Shown: one piece after another, positions 16,934-27,250 of the stretch
How positions within the stretch are numbered: position 1 is the stretch's first letter
Layout: each line of letters begins with the position of its first letter
Origin: Candidatus Parabeggiatoa sp. nov. 2
GTDB lineage: Bacteria > Pseudomonadota > Gammaproteobacteria > Beggiatoales > Beggiatoaceae
Direction of reading: 5' to 3'
Assembly (NCBI GenBank): GCA_002085445.1
Contig: NBMI01000083.1
Span: 1-41,716, forward strand
Length of the DNA: 41,716 nt
Position numbers and translations under genes: made by a program
The notes under the pieces: generated by a model
What the model was told of the DNA's origin: nothing
What the model saw: only the letters and a program-made list of their open reading frames with translations
Database searches by the model: none

Positions 16934-17060
16934 TTTAAACTCCAAAATCATTCAATTAGTAAAATGTAATCAAATTGTGCTTTTGAATTGGAATTGAGCG
17001 AACGATATTTATGTTATACTCAGTGACGGAACAAATTGAACTATATATTGGAAAAAAATC

Positions 17061-17243
17061 GTTTCGATCCTTCCGTTGGGATTATGAAATTCGTTCTTCG
17101 CTTGATTCACTATATGTGGGCCAGGAAGAGGCTCAACTATGTTTGGGTTTTGTGTTTCGATCCTTTCGTTGGGATTATGAATTCGTTCTTCGCTTGATTC
17201 ACCATAAGTGGGCCAGGAAAAGGCTCAACTATGTTTAGGTTTC
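17061..17243. repeat. Two tandem copies of a 93-bp unit
   Basis: GTTTCGATCCTT(C/T)CGTTGGG begins at 17061 and 17154, and the whole 93-bp period is duplicated through GGCTCAACTATGTTT. A third partial copy (TTCGTTCTTCGCT ... CAACTATGTTTGGGTTTC) lies at about 17627-17695. The rest of the 16934-17920 gap holds degenerate TTATCCGT and ATCAGTGA heptamers (17418-17600). Confidence 0.85.
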
Positions 17244-17866
17244 TATAAATTTCACTGATCAGTATTCAATGAACAACTTATTATATCGCTACGCGAGATA
17301 AGTTTATAACAGTGCTAAGCATAAAATATACGGAACGTAACGAAAAATCCGTTAAAATGACATGCCGGAACGGGTAATAAAAAGAGTTGTGCTTCATTTT
17401 TCATTAGTATAGCACCCTCTATCAGTTATCCGTTATCCGTTATCCGTGGTATAGTTATTGCATGTCGTTGCGAACCGCCTGTTTATCAGTGATAAGTTTA
17501 AGTGATCTGTTATCAGTGTTCCAAGCAAAAGTTTTTCCGCTGCGGAAAAAACCGTTTATCAATTATCAGTGAGAAGTGATCGTTTAAAGTTTAAGTTATC
17601 AGAAAGTCTTTATCTATTGCGCTAAAGTTCGTTCTTCGCTATCGTGAGCTACGCATTTGGGGGCCAGGAAGAGGCACAACTATGTTTGGGTTTCTGCCAT
17701 AAAGCCTAAGTTATGACTATATTTCTAGAATTTAACCAACCCTAAAATTTCGACTAGAATAAGCCAATTGAGTTTATCTAGGTAAAGCTTTATAAAATCA
17801 AAGTTGTTATGACGTAAAAGCATTGCCTGTTTCAAAAAAAATCCAAAATTTTTTACCAAAATGAAC

Positions 17867-17872
17867 TATAAT
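17867..17872 (+). promoter_or_regulatory. Possible -10 box for the rpe-gph operon
   Basis: TATAAT lies 49 bases before the rpe ATG in an AT-rich stretch. No good -35 box is seen 16-18 bases upstream, so this is a weak call. Confidence 0.35.
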
Positions 17873-17920
17873 TTAAGTGTGCCTTAAATCTATATCTCAC
17901 ACCATTAGGAGAAAATATTC

Positions 17921-18595
17921 ATGCCTGAATACCTTATAGCGCCCTCAATCTTATCGGCCGACTTTGCCCGTTTAGGAGAAGAAATCACCAACGTTTTGGC
18001 CGCCGGGGCGGATATTGTCCACTTTGATGTGATGGACAACCATTATGTGCCTAACTTAACAATCGGCCCACTAATCTGTGAAGCGTTGCGTAAGCATGGT
18101 ATTACTGCACCGATTGATGTGCATTTAATGGTTAAACCGGTGGATCGCATCATCGCCGATTTTGCCAAAGCGGGCGCTACATATATTACTTTTCACCCCG
18201 AAGCCAGCGAGCATGTTGACCGTTCCTTGCAATTGGTGCGATCATTGGGCTGCAAATCAGGCCTCGTTTTCAATCCGGCAACGCCGCTAGATTATCTAAA
18301 ATATGTTATAGATAAGATAGACATGGTGTTGTTGATGTCTGTGAACCCCGGTTTTGGTGGGCAATCTTTTATTGAGTCGGCCTTGGATAAATTACGCGAA
18401 GCACGCAAAATTATTGACGACAGTGGACGCGACATTCGCTTAGAGATTGATGGCGGCGTGAAAGTTGATAACATTCGTAAAATTGCCGAAGCCGGCACCG
18501 ATACCTTTGTCGCCGGCTCAGCCATTTTTCATACGCCCGATTATAAAGCCACGATTGCAGCGATGCGGGCGGAATTAGCAAAGGTGCAACAATGA
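17921..18595 (+). CDS. rpe: Ribulose-phosphate 3-epimerase
   Basis: The 224-residue TIM-barrel enzyme interconverts ribulose-5-phosphate and xylulose-5-phosphate in the pentose-phosphate and Calvin cycles. Family marks are [10 protein letters not shown] at the start, [12 protein letters not shown] with metal ligands, [15 protein letters not shown] and LEIDGGV. The length is normal. TAGGAG lies 9 bases before the ATG. The stop overlaps the gph start (ATGA), so the two are coupled. The order rpe-gph-trpE-trpG is the usual one in many gammaproteobacteria. Confidence 0.97.
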   Translation: MPEYLIAPSILSADFARLGEEITNVLAAGADIVHFDVMDNHYVPNLTIGPLICEALRKHGITAPIDVHLMVKPVDRIIADFAKAGATYITFHPEASEHVDRSLQLVRSLGCKSGLVFNPATPLDYLKYVIDKIDMVLLMSVNPGFGGQSFIESALDKLREARKIIDDSGRDIRLEIDGGVKVDNIRKIAEAGTDTFVAGSAIFHTPDYKATIAAMRAELAKVQQ

Positions 18596-19287
18596 CACGG
18601 TTGCCAACCCCCAAATTAGTTCTGATTGACTTGGATGGTACCTTGATAGACACCGCGCCTGATCTCGCTTATGCGATTGATGGCATGATGTCGCAATTGG
18701 ACTTGCCACAGCGGGGTGTAGAAAAAGTTCGGCGCTGGATCGGTAACGGCATAGAACGTCTTGTCAAGCGAGCATTGCTTGATAATGACGAGGGCGAACC
18801 GGACGAAGAATTATTTCAGTCAGGGCTGCACCTGTTTAAGGTCATATATGGTCAAATTAATGGACGTCTTTCTACGCTTTATCCCGGTGTGCGTGAAGGT
18901 TTGGAATGGCTTTCAGAGCAACAATACCAGTTAGCCTGTATCACCAATAAAGCGGAGCAATTTACCACGCCTTTGCTAAAAATTCTAGAACTAGAACACC
19001 ACTTTCGCTTAATCATAAGCGGCGACAGCTTGCCAAAAAAGAAACCCGATCCGTTACCCTTGTTACATGCGGCCGAGTTTTTTAAGATTGAGCCGCACAA
19101 CGCACTGATGCTGGGTGACTCCATTAACGATGTGATTGCGGCACGGGCGGCCGGATTCCAAATTATCTGTGTCAGTTACGGCTATAATCATGGTGAAGAT
19201 ATTCGCACGGCTAATCCGGCCGCTGTTATTGATTCATTAGCTCAATTACCCAATTTTATCAGTGAACCGTTTTCTGTGAACAGTTAA
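18592..19287 (+). CDS. gph: Phosphoglycolate phosphatase (HAD family)
   Basis: The 231-residue HAD hydrolase removes phosphate from 2-phosphoglycolate, which fits a chemoautotroph whose RuBisCO makes it. Motif I is DLDGT (13-17) with nucleophile D13. Motif II is TNKAE, motif [11 protein letters not shown] and motif [16 protein letters not shown]. The start overlaps rpe by four bases. The last residues (SEPFSVNS) and the stop run into CAGTGA/CTGTGAACAG repeats that fill the 150-bp gap to trpE, so the C-terminus may have been extended or replaced by repeat DNA. Confidence 0.95.
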   Translation: MTRLPTPKLVLIDLDGTLIDTAPDLAYAIDGMMSQLDLPQRGVEKVRRWIGNGIERLVKRALLDNDEGEPDEELFQSGLHLFKVIYGQINGRLSTLYPGVREGLEWLSEQQYQLACITNKAEQFTTPLLKILELEHHFRLIISGDSLPKKKPDPLPLLHAAEFFKIEPHNALMLGDSINDVIAARAAGFQIICVSYGYNHGEDIRTANPAAVIDSLAQLPNFISEPFSVNS

Positions 19288-19420
19288 CTGTGAACAGTTA
19301 TCAGTGAACAGTTATCAGAAATCACTGTACACTCAAAAATACTGAACACTGAACAAATACTGAACACTGAAAAACTGATAACTGAAGATGATAACTGATC
19401 ACTGAAAGAAATGTGAACGA
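19284..19420. repeat. Degenerate AACAGT-TATCAGTG heptamer array between gph and trpE
   Basis: Imperfect GTGAACAGTTATCA, ACTGAACA and TGATAACTGA units. The first unit supplies the gph stop codon. Confidence 0.8.
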
Positions 19421-19440
19421 TAAAATGAACGATAAAAGAC

Positions 19441-20979
19441 ATGACACCTGAACAATTTAGCCAACTGGCTGCTGAGGGATACAACCGTATCCCCATCTGT
19501 AGAGAAATTTTAGCCGACTTAGACACGCCGTTGACTGCCTATTTAAAACTGGCTAAAGGCCCCTATTCTTACCTATTAGAATCCGTAGAAGGCGGCGAAA
19601 AATGGGGCCGCTATTCAATCATTGGCTTACCGGCTAAAACAGTAGTGCGAATACATGGGCACGACATCTGTGTTCTAACAAACAATAAAGTCACAGAACA
19701 AAAACAAGTTGCCGATCCTCTGGCATTTATTTCCGACTTTATGGGGCCATTTCGCGTTCCACAACTACCCGATTTGCCCCGCTTCACTGGCGGCTTAGTT
19801 GGCTATTTTGGATATGACACGGTGCGTTATATTGAACCCCGTTTAGCTTCGATTCACAAAAAAGACCTTTTAGGCACACCAGACATACTCTTAATGGTTT
19901 GTGATGAAGTGCTAGTCTTTGACAACCTCAAAAACAAACTGTATCTCATCGTCCACGCCATACCCGAACAAAACAATGCATACCATTCAACTGAACAACG
20001 CTTAAATACCTTAGTCAAACGTTTGCGCGAATCGATTCCACCCCAACTTGATATCGCCTCTAGTAACACCATCACAGAAACCGACTTCAAGTCCGACTTT
20101 CCTCGCCCAGCATTTGAACAAGCTGTCAGGCGTGCCAAGGAATACATTGTAGAAGGCGACATAATGCAAGTGGTGCTATCGCAACGCCTTTCCATCACTT
20201 ATGAGGCACCCCCCTTAAACGTGTACCGTGCTTTGCGCAGCTTAAACCCATCACCGTATATGTACTATTTGGATTTAGACGACTTTCATATCGTCGGCTC
20301 ATCCCCAGAAATCCTAGTACGCTTAGAAGCGCAGGAACAAAAAACGCAGGGACAAAAAACGTGCCAAAAAAAACCCAAAAAACCCCAAAAAATCACAGTA
20401 CGCCCGCTTGCCGGTACCCGGCCGCGTGGACGTGATGAAGCAGAAGACTTAGCCTTAGAAAAAGAATTGCTTGCCGATCCCAAAGAACGTGCCGAACACC
20501 TCATGCTCATTGACTTAGGCCGAAACGATGTGGGACGAGTTGCCCAAATTGGCACGGTACAACTAACCCAAAAAATGGCCACAGAGCGATATTCCCACGT
20601 CATGCACATCGTTTCCAATGTCACAGGCCTATTAAAACCAGAATTAGATGCACTAGATGTTCTTCGAGCGACCTTTCCCGCCGGCACCTTAAGCGGCGCA
20701 CCAAAAATACGCGCCATGGAAATCATTGACGAACTAGAGCCCACCAAACGCGGCGTATATGGCGGTGCCGTTGGCTACCTCACATGGCATGGCGACACGG
20801 ACACCGCAATAGCCATCCGCACCGCCGTCATTAAAGACAAGACATTATATATTCAAGTAGGGGCTGGCATTGTAGCGGATTCCGTGCCAGCCAAGGAATG
20901 GGATGAAACGATGAACAAAGGCCGTGCTATATTCAAGGCAGTCGCGATGGCCTCTGCGGACTTATCAGTTTTTCAGTGA
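19441..20979 (+). CDS. trpE: Anthranilate synthase component I
   Basis: The 512-residue chorismate-utilising subunit makes anthranilate from chorismate with ammonia supplied by TrpG. The N-terminal feedback site is present ([15 protein letters not shown], tryptophan binding). So are the catalytic-domain marks [44 protein letters not shown] and [11 protein letters not shown] short Lys/Gln-rich insert of about 18 residues ([10 protein letters not shown] and onward, nt about 20333-20390) sits between LVRLEA and ITVRPLAGT and is unusual for the family. The C-terminus (SVFQ) and stop come from the CAGTGA repeat. Confidence 0.96.
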   Translation: MTPEQFSQLAAEGYNRIPICREILADLDTPLTAYLKLAKGPYSYLLESVEGGEKWGRYSIIGLPAKTVVRIHGHDICVLTNNKVTEQKQVADPLAFISDFMGPFRVPQLPDLPRFTGGLVGYFGYDTVRYIEPRLASIHKKDLLGTPDILLMVCDEVLVFDNLKNKLYLIVHAIPEQNNAYHSTEQRLNTLVKRLRESIPPQLDIASSNTITETDFKSDFPRPAFEQAVRRAKEYIVEGDIMQVVLSQRLSITYEAPPLNVYRALRSLNPSPYMYYLDLDDFHIVGSSPEILVRLEAQEQKTQGQKTCQKKPKKPQKITVRPLAGTRPRGRDEAEDLALEKELLADPKERAEHLMLIDLGRNDVGRVAQIGTVQLTQKMATERYSHVMHIVSNVTGLLKPELDALDVLRATFPAGTLSGAPKIRAMEIIDELEPTKRGVYGGAVGYLTWHGDTDTAIAIRTAVIKDKTLYIQVGAGIVADSVPAKEWDETMNKGRAIFKAVAMASADLSVFQ

Positions 20980-21041
20980 ACTGTGTTCAGTGATCAGTGA
21001 AAAACTGATCACTGACAAACTGAAATCAAAGGACAACGACT

Positions 21042-21644
21042 ATGTTTAAGTTATTAATGATAGACAATTACGATTCCTTCACCTACAATCTAGTACAATA
21101 CTTCGGTGAATTGGATATAGGGGTAAAAGTAGAAGTTTTTCGCAATGACCAAATTACAATAAACGAAATAGAAGAAAAAAAACCCGACTACCTCGTCATT
21201 TCGCCCGGCCCCTGCACCCCCTCCCAAGCCGGCATATCCGTTGCTGCCATAAAAGCCTTTGCCGGCAAAATACCCATACTCGGTGTCTGCCTTGGACACC
21301 AAAGCATAGGACAAGCCTTCGGTGGCAAAATTGTCCACGCCAAAAAAATCATGCACGGCAAAACCTCAGAGATTCATCACAACAGCAAAGGTTTTTTTGG
21401 AAAAGGCATCCCCAATCCCTTTGAAGCGACACGTTACCATTCCCTCGTCATTGAGCGTACCACTGTGCCTGACTGTTTAGAAATCACCGCTTGGACACTT
21501 TCGCCAGATGGCGAGATAGAAGAAATCATGGGAGTGCAACACAAAACCTTACCGATTACCGGCGTACAATTTCATCCCGAATCTATCCTCACACCAGAAG
21601 GACGCGCTTTACTCAAAAACTTTTTGATCAGTGCTCATCAGTGA
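21042..21644 (+). CDS. trpG: Anthranilate synthase component II, glutamine amidotransferase
   Basis: A 200-residue class I glutamine amidotransferase. The active site is Cys83 in GVCLGHQ with His178 and Glu180 in QFHPES; oxyanion and substrate motifs include ISPGPCTP and MHGKTSEI. It feeds ammonia to TrpE. Similar PabA proteins exist, but the position directly after trpE favours TrpG, possibly shared with folate synthesis. AAAGGAC lies about 9 bases before ATG 21042. The last residues (SAHQ) and stop come from ATCAGTGA repeat DNA. Confidence 0.95.
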   Translation: MFKLLMIDNYDSFTYNLVQYFGELDIGVKVEVFRNDQITINEIEEKKPDYLVISPGPCTPSQAGISVAAIKAFAGKIPILGVCLGHQSIGQAFGGKIVHAKKIMHGKTSEIHHNSKGFFGKGIPNPFEATRYHSLVIERTTVPDCLEITAWTLSPDGEIEEIMGVQHKTLPITGVQFHPESILTPEGRALLKNFLISAHQ

Positions 21645-21860
21645 ACAGTGATCAGTTGTTCAAGTTGCCTTTTATTGACATAAGAACACTTCAATTTACT
21701 TAAAGCTTCAAATGGAGATTAAAAGGTTTTTAAAAACCATATCAGTTATACCCACGTACGGGATAACCTAGTTGGGGGCCATACTATCACTTAGCTTAGT
21801 GCAATTTAAGCCAAACTTGAATAACAATCACTTATTAAATGTTATCCGATAAAGGAGTTA

Positions 21861-22182
21861 TTATAAAATAGTCTATTTATCAAAAAGTTATAAAACAATA
21901 CCTTCTGAAGTAAAGGTTTTTTTGGATGGTTCGTTGAAAGCAGAATTATAAACCAAGTCAATGGATTTTTTGTCACTAATTTGAACTTAACTGATAAAAT
22001 AATAAGAGACAACAAAAATAGCTCAAACAACACTATAGAGTATTGAAATAACGGCCATTGCCGCAGAATTGAACTCCATGATTTCAAATGAAGAGAGTAT
22101 GGAACTCCTTAAGAAACGTTGCAAACGTAAAGTTTATTTACAAACCTTAGCTCAACATTTAAATATTTATATGACAAAATAA
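21861..22182 (+). pseudogene. Possible gene remnant in the trpG-pilB gap
   Basis: Two protein-like stretches are interrupted by stops: one ends in PSEVKVFLDGSLKAEL (about 21900-21953). A second runs IAAELNSMISNEESMELLKK onward to a TAA at 22182. Their composition (amphipathic, Lys/Glu-rich) looks like decayed coding sequence, but I recognise no family. The rest of the 708-bp gap 21645-22352 is AT-rich with no clear gene. Confidence 0.25.
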
Positions 22183-22301
22183 ATAGAATTGCCCACTTGA
22201 TATCAAAAAAGATTGAGTTAACAATAAATTATCGTATAAGGGCAGCTATTATTAAAAATTTACCCATTGCCAATAACAAATGTATCAAAACAAGTCCTCG
22301 C

Positions 22302-22345
22302 TATAACTGATAACTTATAACTTATAACTGATAACTAATAACTGT
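22302..22345. repeat. TAACTGA-type array upstream of pilB
   Basis: About six imperfect heptamers (ATAACTG, ATAACTT) end 8 bases before the pilB ATG, where a Shine-Dalgarno would be expected; none is visible. Confidence 0.85.
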
Positions 22346-22352
22346 AACTACC

Positions 22353-24074
22353 ATGGCTGTCCTACCATCAAAAATCATTCTCCCCGGGCTTGCCCGTAAA
22401 TTAGTCACTGAAGGTTTATTAGGCGCGGAACAAGCCGAAGACGCATTGGAAAAGTCGCGCTCCATGCGTACGCCTTTTGTGACTTACGTTGTGGATCACA
22501 AGCTTGTCACCGGCCACGACATCGCCCTCGCGGCATCGGAAGAGTTTGGTATTCCCCTTATTGATATTGAAAGCCTCCAACTCAACCACGATGTCATCAA
22601 GCTGATCGACAGACAGCTCATAGAAAAACACCGAGCCATTCCTATTTTCAAGCGCGGTAATCGCTTATTCGTAGCTGTCTCTGACTCGGCTAACCCCGTG
22701 GTGCTTAAGGAAATCGGATTCATCACCAAAATGCATACCGAAGCCATTTTGGTGGAAGATGACAAACTGGCTAAAGTTATTGAACGTGACATTGACCAAA
22801 TTTTTGATACCAGTATTAAATTCGATGGTTCAGATGATGTTGATTTTGAATTAATTGAAGACGAAGGAGATAAAAAAGAGGAAGAAGAAAAAGACGAGGC
22901 AGATAAAGCCCCTATCGTCAAGTTTGTCAACAAAATGCTCCACGATGCCATCAAAATGGGCGCATCAGATTTACACTTTGAACCCTATGAAAAATTTTTT
23001 CGAGTGCGCTTTCGCGTCGATGGGATGCTCAAAGAAATAGCTAAACCACCCATAAGCGTTTCTCGAAAACTAGCCGCACGTATTAAAGTCATGTCACGCC
23101 TTGACGTTGCAGAACGCCGTGTTCCTCAAGACGGTCGTATAAAACTCAAACTTTCAGCAAATAAAGCAATTGATTTTCGGGTTAGCACCTGCCCCACCTT
23201 GTGGGGTGAAAAGACGGTGATGCGAATCCTTGACTCCTCGGCCGCCAAGCTCAATATTGACATGCTTGGCTACGAAGAAGAACAAAAGCGCCTTTATTTA
23301 GAAGCATTGGCGAATCCTTACGGCATGGTATTAGTGACGGGGCCTACCGGGAGCGGTAAAACCGTCTCGTTGTACACCGGCATTAATATTCTTAATAAAG
23401 AGGGCGTGAATATCTCTACGGCCGAGGATCCGGTGGAAATTAACTTACCCGGCGTCAATCAAGTCCAAATTGATGAAAAGACCGGTATGACGTTTGAAAA
23501 AGCCCTTAAGGCTTTTTTACGGCAAGATCCAGATATTATCTTAGTTGGAGAAATACGCGACTTAGGTACCGGGGGTATAGCCATTAAAGCGGCCACCACC
23601 GGCCACATGGTGATGTCCACCTTACATACTAATGACGCACCGCAAACCTTAACCCGTATGATAGATATGGGAATAGCGCCATTTGCTATTGCCACCGCGG
23701 TGAATTTAATTATGGCGCAACGGCTTTGCCGCCGATTGTGTCATTGCAAAATAGAACAAAGTATTCCTAAGCCGGCGTTATTGGCGGAGGGGTTTAAGGA
23801 GGAATATTTACCTGATCTGAAATTGTATGCCCCTAGACCGGAAGGTTGTGATAAGTGTGGTGGGTTGGGATACAAAGGCCGGATTGGCATATACCAAGTT
23901 ATGCCCATCTCCGAAACCATGAAACGCATAATTATGGAAGGAAGCAATGCCATTGGACTGGCTGACCAGGCACGCCGTGAAGGGATTCCAGACCTACGCG
24001 AATCCGGACTGAAAAAAGCCAAAAACGGTCTAACCTCTTTAGAAGAAGTTAACCGTGTTGTCAACAAAGAATAA
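22353..24074 (+). CDS. pilB: Type IV pilus extension ATPase PilB
   Basis: A 573-residue GspE/PilB-family ATPase that powers pilus extension at the inner membrane. The N-terminal MshE-like domain (about 10-150) is followed by an acidic linker (DEGDKKEEEE, about 170-185). The ATPase core has Walker A GPTGSGKT (330-337) and Walker B ILVGEIRD with Glu400. It also has the HMVMSTLHTNDAP His box and a C-RRLCHC ... CDKCGG zinc site. Length is normal. One oddity is at 403-408, where the usual D-L-E-T-A-E reads D-L-G-T-G-G. It leads pilB-pilC-pilD. Confidence 0.95.
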   Translation: MAVLPSKIILPGLARKLVTEGLLGAEQAEDALEKSRSMRTPFVTYVVDHKLVTGHDIALAASEEFGIPLIDIESLQLNHDVIKLIDRQLIEKHRAIPIFKRGNRLFVAVSDSANPVVLKEIGFITKMHTEAILVEDDKLAKVIERDIDQIFDTSIKFDGSDDVDFELIEDEGDKKEEEEKDEADKAPIVKFVNKMLHDAIKMGASDLHFEPYEKFFRVRFRVDGMLKEIAKPPISVSRKLAARIKVMSRLDVAERRVPQDGRIKLKLSANKAIDFRVSTCPTLWGEKTVMRILDSSAAKLNIDMLGYEEEQKRLYLEALANPYGMVLVTGPTGSGKTVSLYTGINILNKEGVNISTAEDPVEINLPGVNQVQIDEKTGMTFEKALKAFLRQDPDIILVGEIRDLGTGGIAIKAATTGHMVMSTLHTNDAPQTLTRMIDMGIAPFAIATAVNLIMAQRLCRRLCHCKIEQSIPKPALLAEGFKEEYLPDLKLYAPRPEGCDKCGGLGYKGRIGIYQVMPISETMKRIIMEGSNAIGLADQARREGIPDLRESGLKKAKNGLTSLEEVNRVVNKE

Positions 24075-24245
24075 TTTCAGTTATCAATCAAGGGTAAAAA
24101 GTAAAAGGGGCTAGGTAAAAATGGCCAAGAAAAAAGGGCTAGGGCTAAGGGGTAGGATTTTTTGCTTTTCCCTGACTCTGTTTCCCTTTTTTCTTTCCCA
24201 TTTCCTATTTTTACTTTCTCCTAATATACCGTCGGAGGAACTGTT

Positions 24246-25429
24246 ATGGCCGCAAAAGCTGCAACCAAACAAGAAATTATGTTTGTCTGGGAGGGCAAAG
24301 ACAAAAAAGGAGAAAAACGCAAAGGAGAACGCGCTGGAAAATCGGAAGCGGCGATCAAAGCGATACTGCGAAAAGAAGGAATACGACCTACCAAAGTCAA
24401 GAAAAAACCCAAAGACCTATTTGGTGGCGGAGGCAAACCTATCGAAACCAAAGACATTGCCCTGTTTGCCCGCCAAATGTCGACTATGATGACAGCAGGC
24501 GTAGCCTTACTCCAATCGTTTGATCTCGTTGCCGGAGGACACGAAAAGCCCAAATTTCAAAAATTAGTGATGGACATCAAAGCCGATGTTGAAGCCGGTG
24601 GAACGATGGCCGATGCGCTGCGTAAACATCCCAAATACTTTGACTCACTCTTTTGTAACCTCGTGGATGCCGGTGAACAAGCGGGTATTTTAGAATCGCT
24701 TCTAACCAAACTGGCGGTTTACAAAGAAAAAAGTGAGAGCATGAAGAAAAAAATCAAAGGCGCACTTAGCTACCCCATCTCGATTATGGTCGTTGCAATG
24801 ATCGTCAGTGCCATTCTGCTCATTTACGTCGTTCCCGTTTTTGCCGACATGTTCACAAGCTTTGGTGGCGAGTTGCCGGCCTTAACACAAGTTGTGGTGA
24901 ACATGTCGGATTTCATGGTAGCGAATTGGATGCCTGTTTTTGGGGGCATTATTGGTTTCGTAATCGTCTTCAAACAAGCCAAAAAACGTTCGGTTGCTTT
25001 CCAGAATTTTTTGCAAAGGTTATCGTTAAAATTACCGCTGTTTGGAGAACTCCTCACGAAATCAGCGATAGCGCGTTTTACCCGTACCTTAGCTACCATG
25101 TTTGCCGCCGGGACTCCTCTCGTAGAAGCGATGGATTCTGTTGCCGGCGCCACCGGTAATATCGTTTACTACGAAGCCACCATGAAAATCAAATCCGAAG
25201 TCGAAACCGGCATACCATTAGCCGAAAGTATGCGTAACGTCGGCGTATTTCCTAACATGTGCGTACAGATGACACAAATTGGAGAAGAATCGGGTGACAT
25301 CGACAAAATGTTAAATAAAGTCGCTGACTACTACGAAGAAGAAGTATCATGGCTTTTTTGGGCGTAGTGATTGGAGGACTAGTGCTGGCGATGTATATGC
25401 CCATATTCAGTATGGGAGCCGTTATCTGA
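24246..25429 (+). pseudogene. pilC: Type IV pilus inner-membrane platform protein PilC, broken near the 3' end
   Basis: The frame from ATG 24246 (GGAGG upstream) reads a normal PilC: VWEGKDKKGEKRKGE, two GspF domains with FARQMSTMMTAGVALLQSF and FTRTLATMFAAGTPLVEAM, and membrane helices. It stops at 25367 after 373 residues, right after YYEEEV. The missing ending is present in another frame: from 25349, AFLGVVIGGLVLAMYMPIFS runs to TGA 25427-25429. The family normally has about 15 more residues between EEEV and this last helix, so roughly 46 bases (not a multiple of three) appear deleted. The truncated protein would lack its last membrane helix. Real mutation and assembly error are both possible. 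Confidence 0.85.
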
Positions 25430-25462
25430 TCTGTGATCTGTGATCTGTGATCTGTGATCAGT
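25427..25462. repeat. Period-7 GATCTGT array
   Basis: Four GATCTGT heptamers then GATCAGT follow directly on the pilC 3' end; the TGA that ends the out-of-frame pilC tail is the first of the array. A second TAACTGA array lies at 25572-25607, 6 bases before pilD. Confidence 0.9.
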
Positions 25463-25613
25463 TTATACAGTTACCCGTTTTTCAGTTATACTTAGCACGG
25501 CTAAAAACGGCACTAAAAACACACATCTTTCGGAACAATTCTTTTATCAGTTGCAGAAAAACTTTTGCTTGGAACTGATAACTGATAACTGATAACTGAT
25601 AACTGACATATAA

Positions 25614-26591
25614 ATGAATTTATTCACTTTTCTTGGCACTGAGCCTAACGCTATTCTCATCATTGTCGGAGTATTGGGTCTCATCGTCGGCAGCTTTCTC
25701 AACGTTGTGATTTACCGTTTGCCCAAAATGATGGAGCGCGAATGGCGCACGCAATGTACTCAATTGTTAGGAGACGGCGCAGTCATAAAAAAACGCCAAA
25801 TAAAAAAAACCCGTTTTATAAAAAAACTAAGATTATCACCACGACGACTGCGTAAGTTATTTGCGACGACGAATTTTTTGAGATCGGAACAACCGGCACC
25901 TACGCACAGCGGCGACGTCTTTAACCTTATTTGGCCGCGCTCTCGTTGCCCACACTGCGGACACCAAATCACAGCACTAGAAAATATTCCGATATTCAGC
26001 TATATTTGGCAGCGTGGCAAATGTACCGCCTGTCATAAGCCCATATCAATACGCTATCCATTGATTGAAGGGTTGAGCGCAATTTTAGCCATCATCACAG
26101 CCGTTTTTGTAGCACCAGGCTGGCCTTTACTCGGAGCCTTGGCACTCACTTGGGCACTACTCGCCGCCAGCGTCATTGATTTTGATCATCAATTATTACC
26201 CGATAGTATAATATTACCCATGTTGTGGTTAGGTTTATTATGCAACCGGTTCGAGTTATACACCGATCTTGAATCCAGCCTCATAGGGGCCATAGTCGGA
26301 TATCTCTCATTGTGGACAATCTATTGGCTTTTCAAACTCATTACCGGAAAGGAAGGGATGGGCTATGGAGATTTCAAATTACTCGCCCTATTGGGCGCGT
26401 GGATGGGATGGCAAATACTACCGGTTATTATACTGATGTCCTCATTCGTCGGTGCCGTCGTCGGTATAACACTTATCATATCGCGTGGACATGACAGAAA
26501 TGTGCCTATCCCGTTTGGCCCCTACCTCGCCGCGGCCGGATGGCTTTCCCTATTATGGGGGGACACCCTCACCCACATCTATCTCGGATGA
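25614..26591 (+). CDS. pilD: Type IV prepilin peptidase / N-methyltransferase
   Basis: A 325-residue membrane aspartic protease that cleaves and methylates prepilins and pseudopilins. It has the first helix with GSFLNVVIYRLP, a zinc site C112-PHC115 and C137-TAC140, and the two catalytic aspartates, D189 in VIDFDHQLLPD and D253 in GMGYGDFKLLA. Later helices follow. It is about 35 residues longer than usual. The extra is a basic stretch (about 55-90, KKRQIKKTRFIKKLRLSPRR) in the cytoplasmic loop before the cysteines. The stop overlaps coaE (ATGA). Confidence 0.95.
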   Translation: MNLFTFLGTEPNAILIIVGVLGLIVGSFLNVVIYRLPKMMEREWRTQCTQLLGDGAVIKKRQIKKTRFIKKLRLSPRRLRKLFATTNFLRSEQPAPTHSGDVFNLIWPRSRCPHCGHQITALENIPIFSYIWQRGKCTACHKPISIRYPLIEGLSAILAIITAVFVAPGWPLLGALALTWALLAASVIDFDHQLLPDSIILPMLWLGLLCNRFELYTDLESSLIGAIVGYLSLWTIYWLFKLITGKEGMGYGDFKLLALLGAWMGWQILPVIILMSSFVGAVVGITLIISRGHDRNVPIPFGPYLAAAGWLSLLWGDTLTHIYLG

Positions 26592-27187
26592 ACAAATTGA
26601 CACTAAAAGTGGGATTAACTGGAGGCATCGCCTCAGGCAAAACCACCGTATCTAACCTATTTGCCAAACTCGGTGTGCCCGTCATAGACGCGGATGTGAT
26701 TGCACACAAGCTAGTCGAGCCTGGGCAACCGGCGCTTGATACTATTGTCCAAACCTTCGGGCCTACAATAATAAACAACGACAAAACTCTCAATCGTGCT
26801 AAACTACGCGCTTTTGTTTTTGCCGACGATTCAAAACGCCAACGTTTAGAGGCGATTTTACATCCACGTATCAAAAAAACCATGCAGGATCAAGTCGCTC
26901 AAATACAAAATAGTCCCTATTGTCTATTATGTATTCCTTTACTATTAGAAACACAACAAATGGACACAGTGGATCGTATAATAGTCATTGACTGCCCAGT
27001 CCATTTACAACGCCAACGTTTGGTGGAGCGCAATGGCTTAACCTACAATCAAATCGAAAAAATAATCAAAGTTCAAGCCAATAGAGATGCACGGCTTGCC
27101 ATTGCTAATGAAATTATTTACAATAACTCTGATTTAGAACACTTACAACAACAAATCTTAGCTTTACACCAATGGTATACGCAATAA
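26588..27187 (+). CDS. coaE: Dephospho-CoA kinase
   Basis: The 199-residue kinase does the last step of coenzyme A synthesis. It starts with the P-loop VGLTGGIASGKTT (8-20) and has the DADVIAHKLVEPG substrate segment, LHPRIKK and a lid region with QRLVERNGL. I chose ATG 26588, which overlaps the pilD stop by four bases and puts the P-loop at its usual distance. An ATG at 26540 would reach back into pilD. The pilD-coaE-zapD order is standard in gammaproteobacteria. Confidence 0.95.
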   Translation: MNKLTLKVGLTGGIASGKTTVSNLFAKLGVPVIDADVIAHKLVEPGQPALDTIVQTFGPTIINNDKTLNRAKLRAFVFADDSKRQRLEAILHPRIKKTMQDQVAQIQNSPYCLLCIPLLLETQQMDTVDRIIVIDCPVHLQRQRLVERNGLTYNQIEKIIKVQANRDARLAIANEIIYNNSDLEHLQQQILALHQWYTQ

Positions 27188-27250
27188 ACAGTGAACACTA
27201 ATCACCGATCATTCAATACTGATCACTGAAAACTGACCACTGAAAAATCC

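Noticed and set aside
17061..17243. Possible CRISPR array
   Set aside because: Only two units, and the interval between the repeat-like words is itself duplicated; no cas genes in the window.
20286..20747. 153-codon minus-strand frame inside trpE
   Set aside because: Shadow of trpE, whose catalytic motifs lie on the plus strand in the same place.
21842..22087. 81-codon minus-strand frame between trpG and pilB
   Set aside because: Hydrophobic residues follow from the AT-rich antisense; the plus strand shows the more protein-like fragments.
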